Assembly (NCBI GenBank): GCA_030280995.1
Contig: JASXTE010000012.1
Coordinates: 7,263,001 to 7,327,000, forward strand
Direction of reading: 5' to 3'
DNA from: Hemileia vastatrix
Taxonomy: Eukaryota > Basidiomycota > Pucciniomycetes > Pucciniales > Zaghouaniaceae
DNA length: 64,000 nucleotides
Below, one piece after another: positions 45,425 to 55,920 of the stretch (position 1 is its first letter; each line of letters opens with the position of its first letter). Under the pieces are notes generated by a model that saw only the letters and a list, made by a program, of their open reading frames with translations, did not search any database and was not told the DNA's origin. The translations under genes were made by a program, and so were the position numbers.

Positions 45425-45702
45425 ACAACCATCAATAATAATAATATTTAAAAACAATCATCAATAATAATAATATTTAAAAACAACTATCAATAATAAT
45501 AATATTTAAAAACAACCATCAATAATAATAATATTTAAAAACAACCATCAATAATAATAATATTTAAAAACAACCATCAATAATAATAATATTTAAAAAC
45601 AACCATCAATAATAATAATATTTAAAAACAATCATCAATAATAATAATATTTAAAAACAACCATTAATAATAATAATAATATTTAAAAACAATCAATTAC
45701 TC
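45425..45702 (+). repeat. 29-bp AT-rich minisatellite, block 3
   Basis: About nine and a half copies of the 29-bp unit, starting with the right copy of B's target duplication (ACAAC, 45425-45429) and ending ~90 bases before the cyclin start codon. A pyrimidine-rich stretch (TTCTTCTTCCTCATCTTCC and C/T runs) follows to 45790 and probably belongs to the cyclin core promoter or leader. Confidence 0.95.
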
Positions 45703-45793
45703 AACTTTTTCTGTTTCTTCTTCTTCCTCATCTTCCTCTTCCTCGTTTTATTCTTCTTTTTTTTTTTTTTCGTCCTCCCCCCCCTTCCCCCCC

Positions 45794-46787
45794 ATGCACC
45801 TCCTCAATCCCCTGGGGACTCCTCCCGACCACGAAAACCCCAATCATCTTATCCCAGTCCATCATCTCCGCCAACTCTCCTTTCTCGGCGCTCTTCTCAT
45901 CCAGCAGGCCGGTATCCTCCTCAGATTGCCTCAAATCGTTAGCGCCACTGCGGCTACCCTCTTCCATCGCTTCTATCTTGTCTCTGCCTTCTGCAGCTTT
46001 TCTCTTCGCGTAAACCCTTTATTATGCACTCTTATATATATATATATATATATCATTCTTCTTCTCACCACCATCCCCACACTATTCTCACACTTTTATT
46101 CGTGTTCTCTTCCTAGTACGTTTCCGCTGGCGCACTCTTTCTGGCAGCTAAAATTCAAGAAAAGCCTACCCGGATCAGGGATATCATCAATGTCTACGAT
46201 TATCTCATTCATCTCATCGACGCTCATGCTCATCATGATCCTCATCGTCCTTATCGGCCGATGCAATATTTTGCCACCGAGTTTTATCATGCCAAGGAAC
46301 AAATCGTTATTGCAGAAATGCAAATTCTCAAGCGGTAATCTCATCTCATCTGGTGTCATCTAACTCATTAATAACTCATCTCCTCTGTTTTGAAAGTCTT
46401 GGATTTCACGTTCAGGTCCAACTCCCATATTCAGCCATGGTCAACTATCTCGGCGTACTGAACCTCACTTCTCATCCAAGCCTTCCTCAACGGGCTTGGG
46501 GATATCTCAACGACTCGTTCCTGACGGCACTTCCAGCATTGTATCCTCCTACGCACCTAGCGACATTAGCAATCTATTCAGCAGCTCGACACCTAGAGGT
46601 CGTCCTTCCTGATGGGTGGTATGAGTTGTTCGATGTGAGGAGTGAAGCAGAAATAGAAGAAATGCAAGATATGCTGATGGGAGTGTACAGCGATAAGGAT
46701 GAGGAAGGAAGGGGTGAAGCACGGTCGATTTGGTTGCGTGTGGGATGTGTTCCTAGGACGAAAGAGCAGGTGCGAGGATGGGTGTGA
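45794..46787 (+). CDS. Cyclin L-like transcriptional cyclin, 3 exons
   Basis: L-type cyclins pair with a CDK11-like kinase in the nucleus and act in transcription and splicing. Exons 45794-46009, 46117-46334 and 46397-46787 join in frame (274 aa). Introns are GTAAAC...CCTAG and GTAATC...GAAAG; the first contains a (TA)n run at ~46032-46053. The first cyclin box has LLIQQAGILLRLPQIVSATA and ALFLAAKIQEKPTRIRDIIN, the hallmark L-type core. The second box includes LGFHVQVQLPYSAMVNYL, WGYLNDSFLTALPALYPPTH and LAIYSAARHLEVVLPDGWYE. The Arg/Ser-rich tail of many L cyclins is missing; the stop falls a few bases before retroelement D, so the C-terminus may have been cut. The start is the first ATG of the frame. 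Confidence 0.92.
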
Positions 46788-47090
46788 TGTGTTACATTTT
46801 AAATTCTACAATACTAGTTTCTCTACTCTAAATTTGTATTTCCCCACTTTTCTATAATCTCACGATATTGCGTAATTCTCCACATCTCACCAAATACATA
46901 ATTTCTATTCATAAATAGTTAGGTTATAAATATCTTAGTTACGTACGAGCTGTATTTAGTCAAAATAAAAACAGTCAGTGAATACTAGAGATTCTTCAGT
47001 GAATCCTCTTTGTTTTATCTAATATAATAATAGTAATTTACGTCGTTTAATTGTTCACAATTAGGATTCACTCTTATTTATAACTGGCTC
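46788..47090 (+). mobile_element. Probable 5' LTR of Ty3/Gypsy element D
   Basis: Between the cyclin stop (46785-46787) and gag of D. A candidate start is TGTTACATTTTAAATTC at 46790. A candidate primer-binding site, TGGCTCGCTACGGAGC, follows TTATAAC at about 47084. It begins TGG and could pair with a tRNA 3' end, but I did not match it to a tRNA. The partner LTR lies outside the window, so the boundaries are not proven. Confidence 0.45.
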
Positions 47091-47151
47091 GCTACGGAGC
47101 ATCCATTAACTCGGACTCAGATTCTGATCCAGCCGAATCTTCCCCAGTCAG

Positions 47152-48385
47152 AATGGCTGACCATTCAAGTAACACTCCTATACATCCACCACCTTCCCAA
47201 TCTGATCTAAACGCTATCGCCTTACAAATGCAACAACTTCAAGATTTAGTATGACAACTACAACTGGAAAAATAATTCTTTGCGTCAAAACCAACAGCAA
47301 CCACTGGACCAAACTCAGGCTACCAGTCATCAATCTTCAACACAATCTCCCGACTTATCTCTCAAACTTGACAAACCTTCTCCTTTAGCCCTCAATGCTA
47401 TTCCCAATGTTCATTTTCAAGGAGACTCTCAATCTCTTCCCTTTTTCCTTGAAAAAATTGACCGACATTTGAGTCTTCACGCTCATCATTTTGCATCCAC
47501 CACTGACAAAATCCTGTGGATTTCTTTACATTTCAACTCACCCCCAGGAAAACCCATTTCAATGGCCCAACATTGGTGTCATTTGGTAGTCACACAGAAT
47601 GCTGCTGAATTAGGATTATCCACCTTCTACCCCAGTTTCAGCAAAATGGAACAAAAATTACTCTACCTTGCTTCTGTCGACACTTTTATTTCAAAAATGA
47701 TTGAGGTTTTTGGTGACAAATCAGCAAAAACTTCTGCCCGACAGCTCCTCAATAACTGTAAACAAGGAAAGAAAACAGTGGATGAGTATATCAACAAATT
47801 TTATTCTTTAGTTTTTTCCATTCAATCTTCTGAAGATGACAGGGCAAATTGATTTATGGAAGGATTACAACCTGACATTCAAAAACTTATTCTTGCTCGG
47901 CCTGATTATTTAAACACTAACATCACTCTCACTACATTAGTTGAGTGGGCCTGCAAAGCTGGACATCAGACATATCTATCCTCTCTAATTGACAATCCAA
48001 ACAAATGGAATGGACCTTTAATCCAAGCATGACCATATACTTCAAATCCCAATCATGTTCCAATGCAATTGGACTCAGTACAATTATCAAAATTCAAACA
48101 CTTAGCAGGAACCATTTCCTCCAAATCACTTACCCCATTAACCCCAGAAGAACGACAAAAATGCAGAGACAACAAGATCTGTTTCCGCTGTGGAAAATCT
48201 TATTTAGCTGATGATCATCCTTATGGGTTTAAATTTTGCCCTTATTTTCCAAATATTCAAAAAGATTCAATGCTTTCCTCCATATCTTCCAATTCAACCC
48301 CTTCCCCTCCTCCAGTTTCCACTACAACTCCTCCTACAATTCCTGTAGCATCACTAGAGATGGATCGTTTTACAGAAATTGTCAC
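47152..48385 (+). pseudogene. Element D gag with zinc knuckle, interrupted
   Basis: Gag starts at the ATG at 47152 (MADHSSNTPIHPPPSQSDLN). Stops near 47250 and a frameshift lead into 47280-47852 (NAIPNVHFQGDSQSLPFFLE, DEYINKFYSLVFSIQSS), the capsid region. After further stops (about 47852 and 48030) the frame continues with a knuckle CFRCGKSYLADDHPYGFKFC (near 48180) and a Pro/Ser/Thr-rich linker. At 48385 the frame is cut by LTR X. It resumes at 61574: DRFTEIVTV before the break, then a frame leading to TNLKSQEITNK after it. Duplication GTCAC lies on both sides (48381-48385, 61569-61573). Confidence 0.85.
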
Positions 48386-48934
48386 TGTCACTGGACGACC
48401 TATGCACAAGGTCGAGGGTGTTCCTGGAAAGTGAGATGGAGGAAGGAGTTTAGAGACTTCTTTGAAGTACAGAGGAAATACTCAAGGAAGTGATTCAAAG
48501 ATGAGTTGAAGGAAAATATTTTTATTTCGAGATATGTTTGATAAGAATCAAAATATAATTTAAAGGTAATATTAATATTCTTAGGATCTCACAAAGGGTT
48601 GGAAACTCAATAATCAAAGATTTAAGTTTTAGAAATGATTACTGAGAAAATAAGAAAATGTACAATAATAATGATTTAACCTGAAGCTTTACCACTATTA
48701 ACTATATATATGTTTTATAATTTAATTCTAAAGAATGTCAAACCAAAATCCCATCCCTTTTATATCCACTACTCCTCCTTGCATTGACCTGATGCCCATC
48801 CATCATTCCCCACACCACAGACCTCCAAAAAACACCTGTTACATCTGGACCCTCCTCACTAACATCCGTTAATCCCTTGACCCTCCACTAACCATCCCGT
48901 CCATGCTCACTACCCCCGTTAACAACCCACAGAC
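48386..48934. mobile_element. LTR X, left part (solo LTR inserted in D, split by E)
   Basis: Starts TGTCACTGGACGACC and runs to CCCACAGAC at 48934, where E is inserted. The second part, 61310-61568, completes an 808-bp LTR ending CATGTGACA. Outer duplication GTCAC, inner (E) duplication CAGAC (48930-48934, 61305-61309). No internal region belongs to X, so it is either a solo LTR or the remaining LTR of a recombined element of the E family. Confidence 0.92.
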
Positions 48935-49746
48935 TGTCACCGGACAACCTACGCACAAGGTTGAGGGTGTTCCTGGAAGTGAGATGAGGCAAGTAGTTTA
49001 GAAACTTCTTTGAAGTACAGAGGAAATACTCCAGGAAGTGATTCGAAGATGAGTTGAAGGAAAAAAATTTTACTTCGAGATATGTTTGATAAGAAGCTTA
49101 ATATAATTTAAAGGTAATATTAATATTCTTAGGATCTCACAAAGGGTTAGAAACTCAATAATCAAAGATTTAGGATTGAGAAATGATTACTGAGAAAATA
49201 AGGAAAGATACAATAATAATGATTTAACCTGAAGCTTTACCACTATTAACTATATATACGTTTTATAATTTAATTCTAAAGAATGTCGAACCAAAATCCA
49301 ACCCCTTTTATATCCTTTACTCCTCCTTGCATTGACCTCATACCCATCCATCATTCCGTTCACCACAGACCACCAAAATTACACCCATTACACCTGGACC
49401 CTCCTCACTAACATCCATTAATCCATTAATCCTCCACTAACCATTCCGTCCATTCTCACTACCCCTTTTTAATAACCCACAGATACTTTAATAAACCTTT
49501 TTAGTGGACTATTACATTGACTATTGCGCTGTGAGTTGCTTATTGAGAAAAAGACTAAGACACACTATTGAGAGATTGACTAATTTAGGTTTAGAGTTTA
49601 GACTAGTGTGGTTGAATAGTGAGTACACAAAGGCAAGTTGCAGTTGCTATGTAGAATTGCTTTCTGCGCTTCGAGTATGGATTTAGACCTCTGTTTTATT
49701 GATTTAATGAGCTGCTTTTGACTTGAGTGTCACGTGGCACGTGACA
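48935..49746 (-). mobile_element. 3' LTR of element E (812 bp)
   Basis: Starts TGTCACCGGACAACC and ends CACGTGACA. It matches X and the right LTR of E (58998-59791 plus 61298-61304). It differs from both at scattered sites. Immediately inside (49747 on) lies the antisense accessory ORF and its TATA box. Confidence 0.95.
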
Positions 49747-49751
49747 GACAC

Positions 49752-49768
49752 CCAGGTATAAAAAACGC
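49752..49768 (+). promoter_or_regulatory. TATA-like box upstream of the antisense ORF in E
   Basis: AGGTATAAAAAACGC lies 5 bases inside the internal region, next to the 3' LTR and about 85 bases before the ATG at 49846 on the plus strand. A pyrimidine-rich stretch (CACACTACTTTCTCTCCCTC) lies between. The arrangement looks like a small complete RNA polymerase II promoter facing opposite to gag-pol. No transcript evidence is available here. Confidence 0.55.
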
Positions 49769-49845
49769 AAGCTCCGTTGAGTGTGAGACATACTTTCCCA
49801 CACTACTTTCTCTCCCTCTTGTTTTTAATTATTTTATACTTTATT

Positions 49846-50600
49846 ATGTCGACTTGTCCTACCCCTACTCCCACACCTCCACACCCTAAAGCAGATGGTG
49901 GAATTATTACCTGGAAGTATTCTCAAGCATGCACAGCCTGCTAATCAATGGAGTACTTCTGCGTTGAAAGCATGGCAACACAAGGTCCTCGCCAGAAATG
50001 CGAGTTTTGCCGCTGGAGACGGGTGGCGTGTGATGCCTTGTCAAAAAATACGGACATTGAGCGTCAATTTATGAAAACCAAATATTGGGTAATACTGAAG
50101 ACCAAAGAGGTGGTCAAAGATATTTGGGACATATTGGTTGGGGACAATCAGTCGGTGGGAGAGACTGAGGAGGAGGTTGAAGATACCGTGGAAACCTGGG
50201 TAACCCAGGCCACAAGTAAGAAACGAGGGGTTGAAGAAGAGATAGATGAATTAGTTGAAGAGGATGAGGATGAAATCCCTATTTCGAGACGGACACCGAA
50301 GAAGCGGCGGATGGTCATCAAGGATGAAAAAGAGGAGAAGGAAGTGACGGCGGATTTCACCCCAAAGTTATTCTTAGAAGCTGACCCATTGTTTGAAGTA
50401 AGTCTGTTCTTCTTTTTATTTTAAAAAATTTTGTTACTGATGACCTATGTTTTAGAATTCAGATGTCATCGCGGAGGCTCCAATTGTGGAAGCTGCGCCA
50501 TTGCTGCAAGTTGAGGCAAATCAGCCAGTGGTTGATTCGAGGGAGGACAATGAAGAGACTCTCGACCAGGTATGGTTGAAGAAACCTCGGCAAGGTTGAC
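49846..50600 (+). pseudogene. Antisense accessory ORF of E with Cys-rich module
   Basis: From ATG 49846: MSTCPTPTPTPPHPKADGGI, then WKYSQACTAC, then a TAA (49942-49944), then in the same frame YFCVESMATQGPRQKCEFC with RWRRVACDAL, and a long acidic/basic region (EEEIDELVEEDEDEIPISRR, TPKKRRMVIKDEKEEKE). A donor at ~50400 (GTAAGT) and acceptor TTTTAG at ~50455 lead to a further exon (IVEAAPLLQVEANQPVVDSR) ending near 50600; related frames reach 50805. The Cys pattern C-x2-C ... C-x2-C-x6-C-D, with basic residues, recalls zinc-cluster modules; KKRR could be a nuclear signal. It lies antisense to gag-pol at the 3' end of E. Function unknown. One stop breaks this copy. Confidence 0.6.
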
Positions 50601-50805
50601 AAACTTGATTCATTGAAGATTTAAGCGTTGAGGTTGATAAGATTGTCGATGCTGCCTCCTTTGACGTGGCCGAAGAATTACTAAAAATTGGGGAAGTGGT
50701 ACCAATAGGGGAGGAGGAGATATTTGAGAAATGTAGGAAGGAAATAAGAGTGGTTTTGGAAAAAATGAAGAAGTTGGTTTGGGAGAAAATACAGGAGAAA
50801 ATTTG

Positions 50806-51725
50806 AAATGGAAGGAAAAAGAAAAGAAAGAAAGAAAGAAAGAGGAAGGAAAAAAAAGCAAATTGTATATTTATTTATTATTTTTTTATTTTGTTGTTTT
50901 AATTGAAAATTTTGATATATATTTTATAAGATTTTGAGAAAAGAAAAGAAAAAAGGAAGAAAGAAAAGATTTGAATAAAATTTTGTTTTTAAATTTTGAA
51001 AGAAGAAAAGAAAGAAAGTTTAACTGAAGGAATTTTAGTTTTAAGTTTTGAAAAAGAAAAATTTAAGTAAGAAAAAGAAATAGTTGATTGAAACAATTTT
51101 GTTTGAAATGAAAATTTTAATGAGAAAAAAAAAATTTGTTATTTGTGAAAGTTTATTTATTGAAGTTTTGAGGAATTTTGGTCATTTGAAAAGAAAGAAG
51201 AAAAAATAGTTTTTGAAAAAGAATTTGAAAGAAAGAAGTAATTTGTTTGAAGAATTTTAAAAGAGAGATTTAAAGGTTGAAGTAAAGTTTGAGAAAGATT
51301 GTTGTATTGAGTTTGTGAAAAAATTTTGATAGTTTGAAGAAAAAGAAATAAGGGAAAAGAAGAAAAGTTTGAAAAGAGAAAAGAAAATTTAAAGAAATTT
51401 ATTGATTTTTAAGATTTTACTTTTATTACTTTATTTTATTTTATTTTTTAATTTTAACTTTTAATTTTTTTAAATTTTAGTTTAGTTTATTTTATTTTAT
51501 TTATTTTATTTATTTATTTTTATTCTTTAAAGAAGGTTGAAAAAAGCTTTTGAGAAGAAGAAGAAGAAGAAAAAAAACAGAGTAAGGATTTTAGAAGAGA
51601 AGGAGTTTTAGAATTTTAAGAAAAGAAAAAAGAAAAAGAGAAAGAAGAAAAAAGAATAAAGAATAAAAGAGAGTTCTAAGGTTTTGGTTTTAAAGGATAT
51701 TTAAGATGAAAAGATTTTAGAAGTT
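50806..51725 (+). repeat. ~900-bp purine-rich low-complexity tract in E
   Basis: Almost entirely A/G on plus with T runs: AAAGAAAGAAAGAAAGAGGA, repeated GAAAAGAAAG and TTTGAAA-type words, and a TTTATTTTATTTTATTTTAT stretch at 51420-51520. No coding potential. It separates the antisense ORF from the chromodomain end of pol, so it is the shared 3' tail of two convergent transcription units. Confidence 0.75.
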
Positions 51726-52250
51726 CAGGGGCATTAGAAACATTGATGGCTGGTTCCCAGAATGTTTTGTCTGAGTCATCAAGGAAGCCTTCCCATTCCA
51801 CAAGGTATTGAAGTTTCCCCTTGCGCATTCTTGAATCAAGGATACGGCTTACTTCCCACTCTAGATGGTCTTCTTCTTTGACCGGTTCCGGAGGAGGTTG
51901 GTTCCTGCCTGGGTATGTTTTTCGAGCCAGTTCCAGGGGAGATACGCGGAAAATAGGGTGAATAGCCTGCCATTTAGGAGGTAGCTTAAGTCAAAATGCA
52001 GTTTTAGATACTTCAGAGTTGATTTCGAATGGTCCCAAGCATTTTTCAGCCAGTTTCTTTGATGGTCGAGTTGTTCGAATGTTTCATGTGTCGAGCCATA
52101 CTTTATCGCCTGGTTTAAAAGAAGGAGCAGATTGTCGGCCTGTTTCTTGTACCTTCGAATTGCTAATTCCAAGTTTGATTTAAGTTCTTCTTGGAGTCGT
52201 GATATGGTTCAAAGATAATTTTCCGCAGGATGACTAGTTCCTACATGGAT
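51726..52250 (-). pseudogene. Element E integrase C-terminus and chromodomain
   Basis: On the minus strand 51890-51740 reads DHLEWEVSRILDSRMRKGKL and YLVEWEGFLDDSDKTFWEP, a chromodomain with the aromatic cage Tyr/Trp positions present. Such domains target chromoviruses to heterochromatin. The segment before it (52172-51861) belongs to the integrase C-terminal part but is frameshifted relative to the core and to the chromodomain. Confidence 0.85.
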
Positions 52251-52259
52251 TGAGTTGAA

Positions 52260-53468
52260 TCAAGGATGTCTCCCATAAACAGTTTCAAAAGGAGATTGTT
52301 GTGTTGAAGAATGAGTCAAGTTATTATAAGCAAATTGGGCCAATGGTAACCATGTGGTCCAATTGTCTTGTTGGTAACTGACATACATTCGAAGATATTG
52401 TTTGAGGATTTGGTTGACCCTTTCTGTTTGCCCATTGGTTTCAGGATGATAGGCCGTGGAGAGATTCCACGTGATATTGAGTTGTTGACACAATTGAGTC
52501 CAGAATGTGGATACAAACAATGAGCCTCTATCTGAAATAATATCATTAGGTAAGCCATGTTTGGAAAATACATATTCTAGAAACAATTTTGACAAATCTT
52601 CTGCTGTATCAGTAGTAGTGGTTTTAATGAAAATAGACATCTTTGAAAATATATCTACTATTACTAATATAACATCAAAATTATTAGAAAGAGGAAGTTG
52701 AGAAATAAAATCCATTGATAAGGATTCCCAAGGTTTAGAGGGAATAGGAAGTGGTTGAAGCAACCCATGCTTCCGGTGACGGGGAGCCTTATTCCTATTA
52801 CATTCATAACAAGATCTTATATAGGCCTTGATTTCTCTGGTCATTCCTGGGAAAAAGAAATCCCTTGCAATTAACTGGTAGGTTTTATCAACCCCAAAAT
52901 GACCAGCTAATGGAGAATCATTTTGACTATTGAAAATCCATAATTTTATTTCATTATTGTTGGGTATGACTACTCTACCTTCAAAAACTAATAGACCTGA
53001 TTCAATACTAAATCTTTTGGCCCCTTTCTTCAAGAGTATTTTGTCTTTTATCCCTAAACAATAATTGTCCTTCGGCTGAGCTTCGAGGATGTTGGATAGT
53101 GGATTTTGAAAAGATTGAATTGTCATCAAATTAAGTTGATGAGTTGTTAACATTGATTTGTTGAAAATTGATTTCACATTTGCTGGGTTCTTGTCCGCAA
53201 ATGCATCCCCCCGCTGTGGGTAAACGTCGTCCCGACGTGACAGGATATCTGGGACAATGCAGTTCTTACCTGGGCAATAGGAAATAGAAAAGGGAAATTC
53301 AGACAAAAATTCAGCCCACCTGGCTTGACGCCTGGTTAACACTTTGGAAGACACAAAGTATTTCAAAGCATTATGGTCAGTCAGGATTTGAAAAGGACTA
53401 TCTAGGCTGAGAAGAAAAGAGCGCCATTTTTTAAGACAATGAATAATAGCTAAAAGCTCCTTGTCATG
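52260..53468 (-). pseudogene. Element E RNase H end and integrase core
   Basis: The minus-strand frame from the Harb3 junction encodes [40 protein letters not shown], the spacer, the integrase zinc-binding part (H...H...[18 protein letters not shown]) and the D,D,E core ([46 protein letters not shown]). It runs open to YGRHP and stops at 52260. The core residues are intact. The first codons of the nominal open frame (53549-53469) come from Harb3, not pol. Confidence 0.92.
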
Positions 53469-53471
53469 AAT

Positions 53472-55920
53472 AGGGGGTATCAATGTTGACCGATCTGCAA
53501 TTAAATTAATTGCAGAAAATAATCTGCATACCCCAATTATCTTCCACAATTATTTTTGCTAATAATTGGGTTATTAGACACTTTACGTGTCAATCTTCAC
53601 CTCTTATCTGACATTTTTCTACTCAATTTTTCATAACCACATCTTGGACAACTTTCTGGATGTGCCAGCCTACCTACCTTGCTGCACACTCCCATCCTCA
53701 AAATCATCACTTTTTTCATCCTTGTCGTTTGTTACTTTCTCTCTTGTTTAGTCTCATTTCATCCTCATCATCTCCATCCTCACTCTTCTTCTGTTTGTAT
53801 CACTCTAGGTGTGTTCTTAATATCATAGTGATTATGCCATAGAATTTAAACTGATTCATATCTTATGCGATTTCTAGCACCCCGGTTTCCCAGATAACCC
53901 CAAATCACCAGACATCTTGAACAACTTGTTGGTCAGCTATTTCTGCTGTAACCAGAAGACCTAGTATTGCTTCCGGAGCAAATTTTTGGCTAGAGTATCA
54001 AGCTTGTGTGGATATTAGTCAACCTATCGATCTATCCCAGAGAATTTATCCACCTAATGCTACTAATAATTACAGAAATAGAACATCAATCCATCCACCC
54101 CTCATTGTTATTCAGTAAGTTCTTTTTTTACTTCCTCCTCATAAATTATTACCAACAATTTCCCCTCAATATTTTTCTTTGAATAAAAACAAGGGTTCTC
54201 CAAGAGACAGAAACTTTGATAATGGAACTGCAAAATCGATACCACTTTCTGCAATAAGTGAATGCCCTAGTTTATATTCTGCAATTGAGAGATGGAAGGA
54301 TTTTTAAGATAATATGGCCATGAATCCTTAAACATAGTTGTTTTCAACCAAAAAAAGATATCTTCAATTAAATAGCTCTGTCAACCCACCTGTTGGCATG
54401 ATATTTATTTCCACCCTTCTTGAGTAAAAAAGCTTGTTCAGAAAATTCACTAAGGAACGGCCAAAAGGAATTCATGAGAAATTGATGGTCTCTAGGCAGC
54501 TATAATAACCCGACAGTTTAACTATGGTCAACTTTAATTTGAGAAGGCTAATGATTGATGGCTTGAAGGCAACATAGAATAAAGTATTCAGAGTTGTAGG
54601 GAAAAGGTACACATTTTTTAGTACATATTTTGCTTTTGTAGAAAATTCAAACATTGACAAATATTTCTCAACCTCTTAAATACATATATAAAGTGATTGA
54701 TTAGGAGTTAAAAATTTTAAATCAGGATCTGCAATGAAGGTAATAATGTTTAATTTTGAAATGATCTTCCAGCAGGCCAAGTTTCTTGGGTTCAAAAAAT
54801 AATAATATCGTCATATATACAAAACAATCTTACTTTATCATGGTGGACAAAAAATATTTGTAGCTGATATACTTCATGTTTCTAAAATAATTTGATTTAA
54901 ATACTTGAATTAACACAATGGATGATAATTTTCTATTTTCCCAGTACTTCAGTAAACTTTTATACCTACTATCTCTTACAGATTATGATCTTGTTGATAA
55001 TTAAAAACCTTTCAAGAATTTAAGAAGAGTGAGCGGTAGCCGTTATGCAGGGTTTTCTTGTGGGGATGTTTCAACCCATAATGAGCAAAGTATTAGCTTG
55101 CCCAGTATCATTAGTTTCCATCCTGTGGCACATTTTCATTGTAACTACTTTCATGTGAATGCATATACTTATTGTTGATGGTTTTCCAACAATTTCATCT
55201 AATGTGTATGGCAGAATCTACTTCTATGTAAAAATTAGTTGAATTATCTTAATGCATCATAAAATCAGTAGCAAAAGAAGGTGAAAATTAAAGTCCAAAA
55301 ATCTCCAATTTTTCTTAACTCTTTTCAGGTACCCACATTTATTTTCTGGCGTGTATATAAATGATTTCTTTACTAAAGCATCATACTGGACATTTATTCT
55401 TTTAGAGTGAATTAAGGGGTCTTTCATTTTGAGATAAAGGTTTTTTAATATGACATGAACCTGTATTTCTATTTCCGTTAAATAGCATTCATTGTTGAGT
55501 GAAGTAGCTTCCTAGTAGAGAGATGTTTCATTGTTGCCGGTGGAAGGGTTAAGTGATGAGGGAAGTGGGAATTCACCACCAAATTTGCAGTTGGGGTGTG
55601 TAGATAGAAAAAAAACTTAAGTGTTTGCCACCAAAATTAAGTAGCATAGAGTGAGGAAAGACTTAAGGATGGCATCAGCAATTATTAGTCATGTGACTTT
55701 CTTGCAAATCCATCATGGATGAGATGAGTTTGGGATCAGGAATTAGGAATGGAAATTGGGGTATAAGAGGCGGGATAATGCATTATTGTGGATTCCTTAT
55801 CCACTAGCCCTGGGCTAGTGGATAAGAATCTTCTGCAATTAATAATGTCTGATCCTGGGAAAAAAAATTCCTGATCCCTAATTGCGGATCCCTGAACATT
55901 GATACCCCCTGATTTCGTAA
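53472..55920. mobile_element. Harb3: non-autonomous Harbinger-like element, 2.45 kb
   Basis: Ends AGGGGGTATCAATGTTGACC and AGATCCCTG-like...GAACATTGATACCCCCT, with AAT (53469-53471) and GAT (55921-55923) flanks. Joining the flanks gives pol codons ELNYE/IHDKEL, so the insertion site is exact. The left ~170 and right ~430 bases match Harb1 closely, including the near-perfect subterminal palindrome at 55796-55826. It has no nuclease or accessory gene. About 1.6 kb of interior (53830-55480) is unlike Harb1. Confidence 0.92.
53830..55480. other. Unrelated interior of Harb3, possible captured sequence
   Basis: At about 53920-54116 the plus strand is open for ~65 codons (RRPSIASGANFWLEYQACVD, then ISQPIDLSQRIYPPNATNNY) and ends at CAG/GTAAGTT-like sequence (ATTCAGTAAGTT). 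The codon use is protein-like but the family is not recognised. The remainder is AT-rich with no supported gene. It could be a captured host exon or an older filler from a related autonomous element. Confidence 0.4.
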
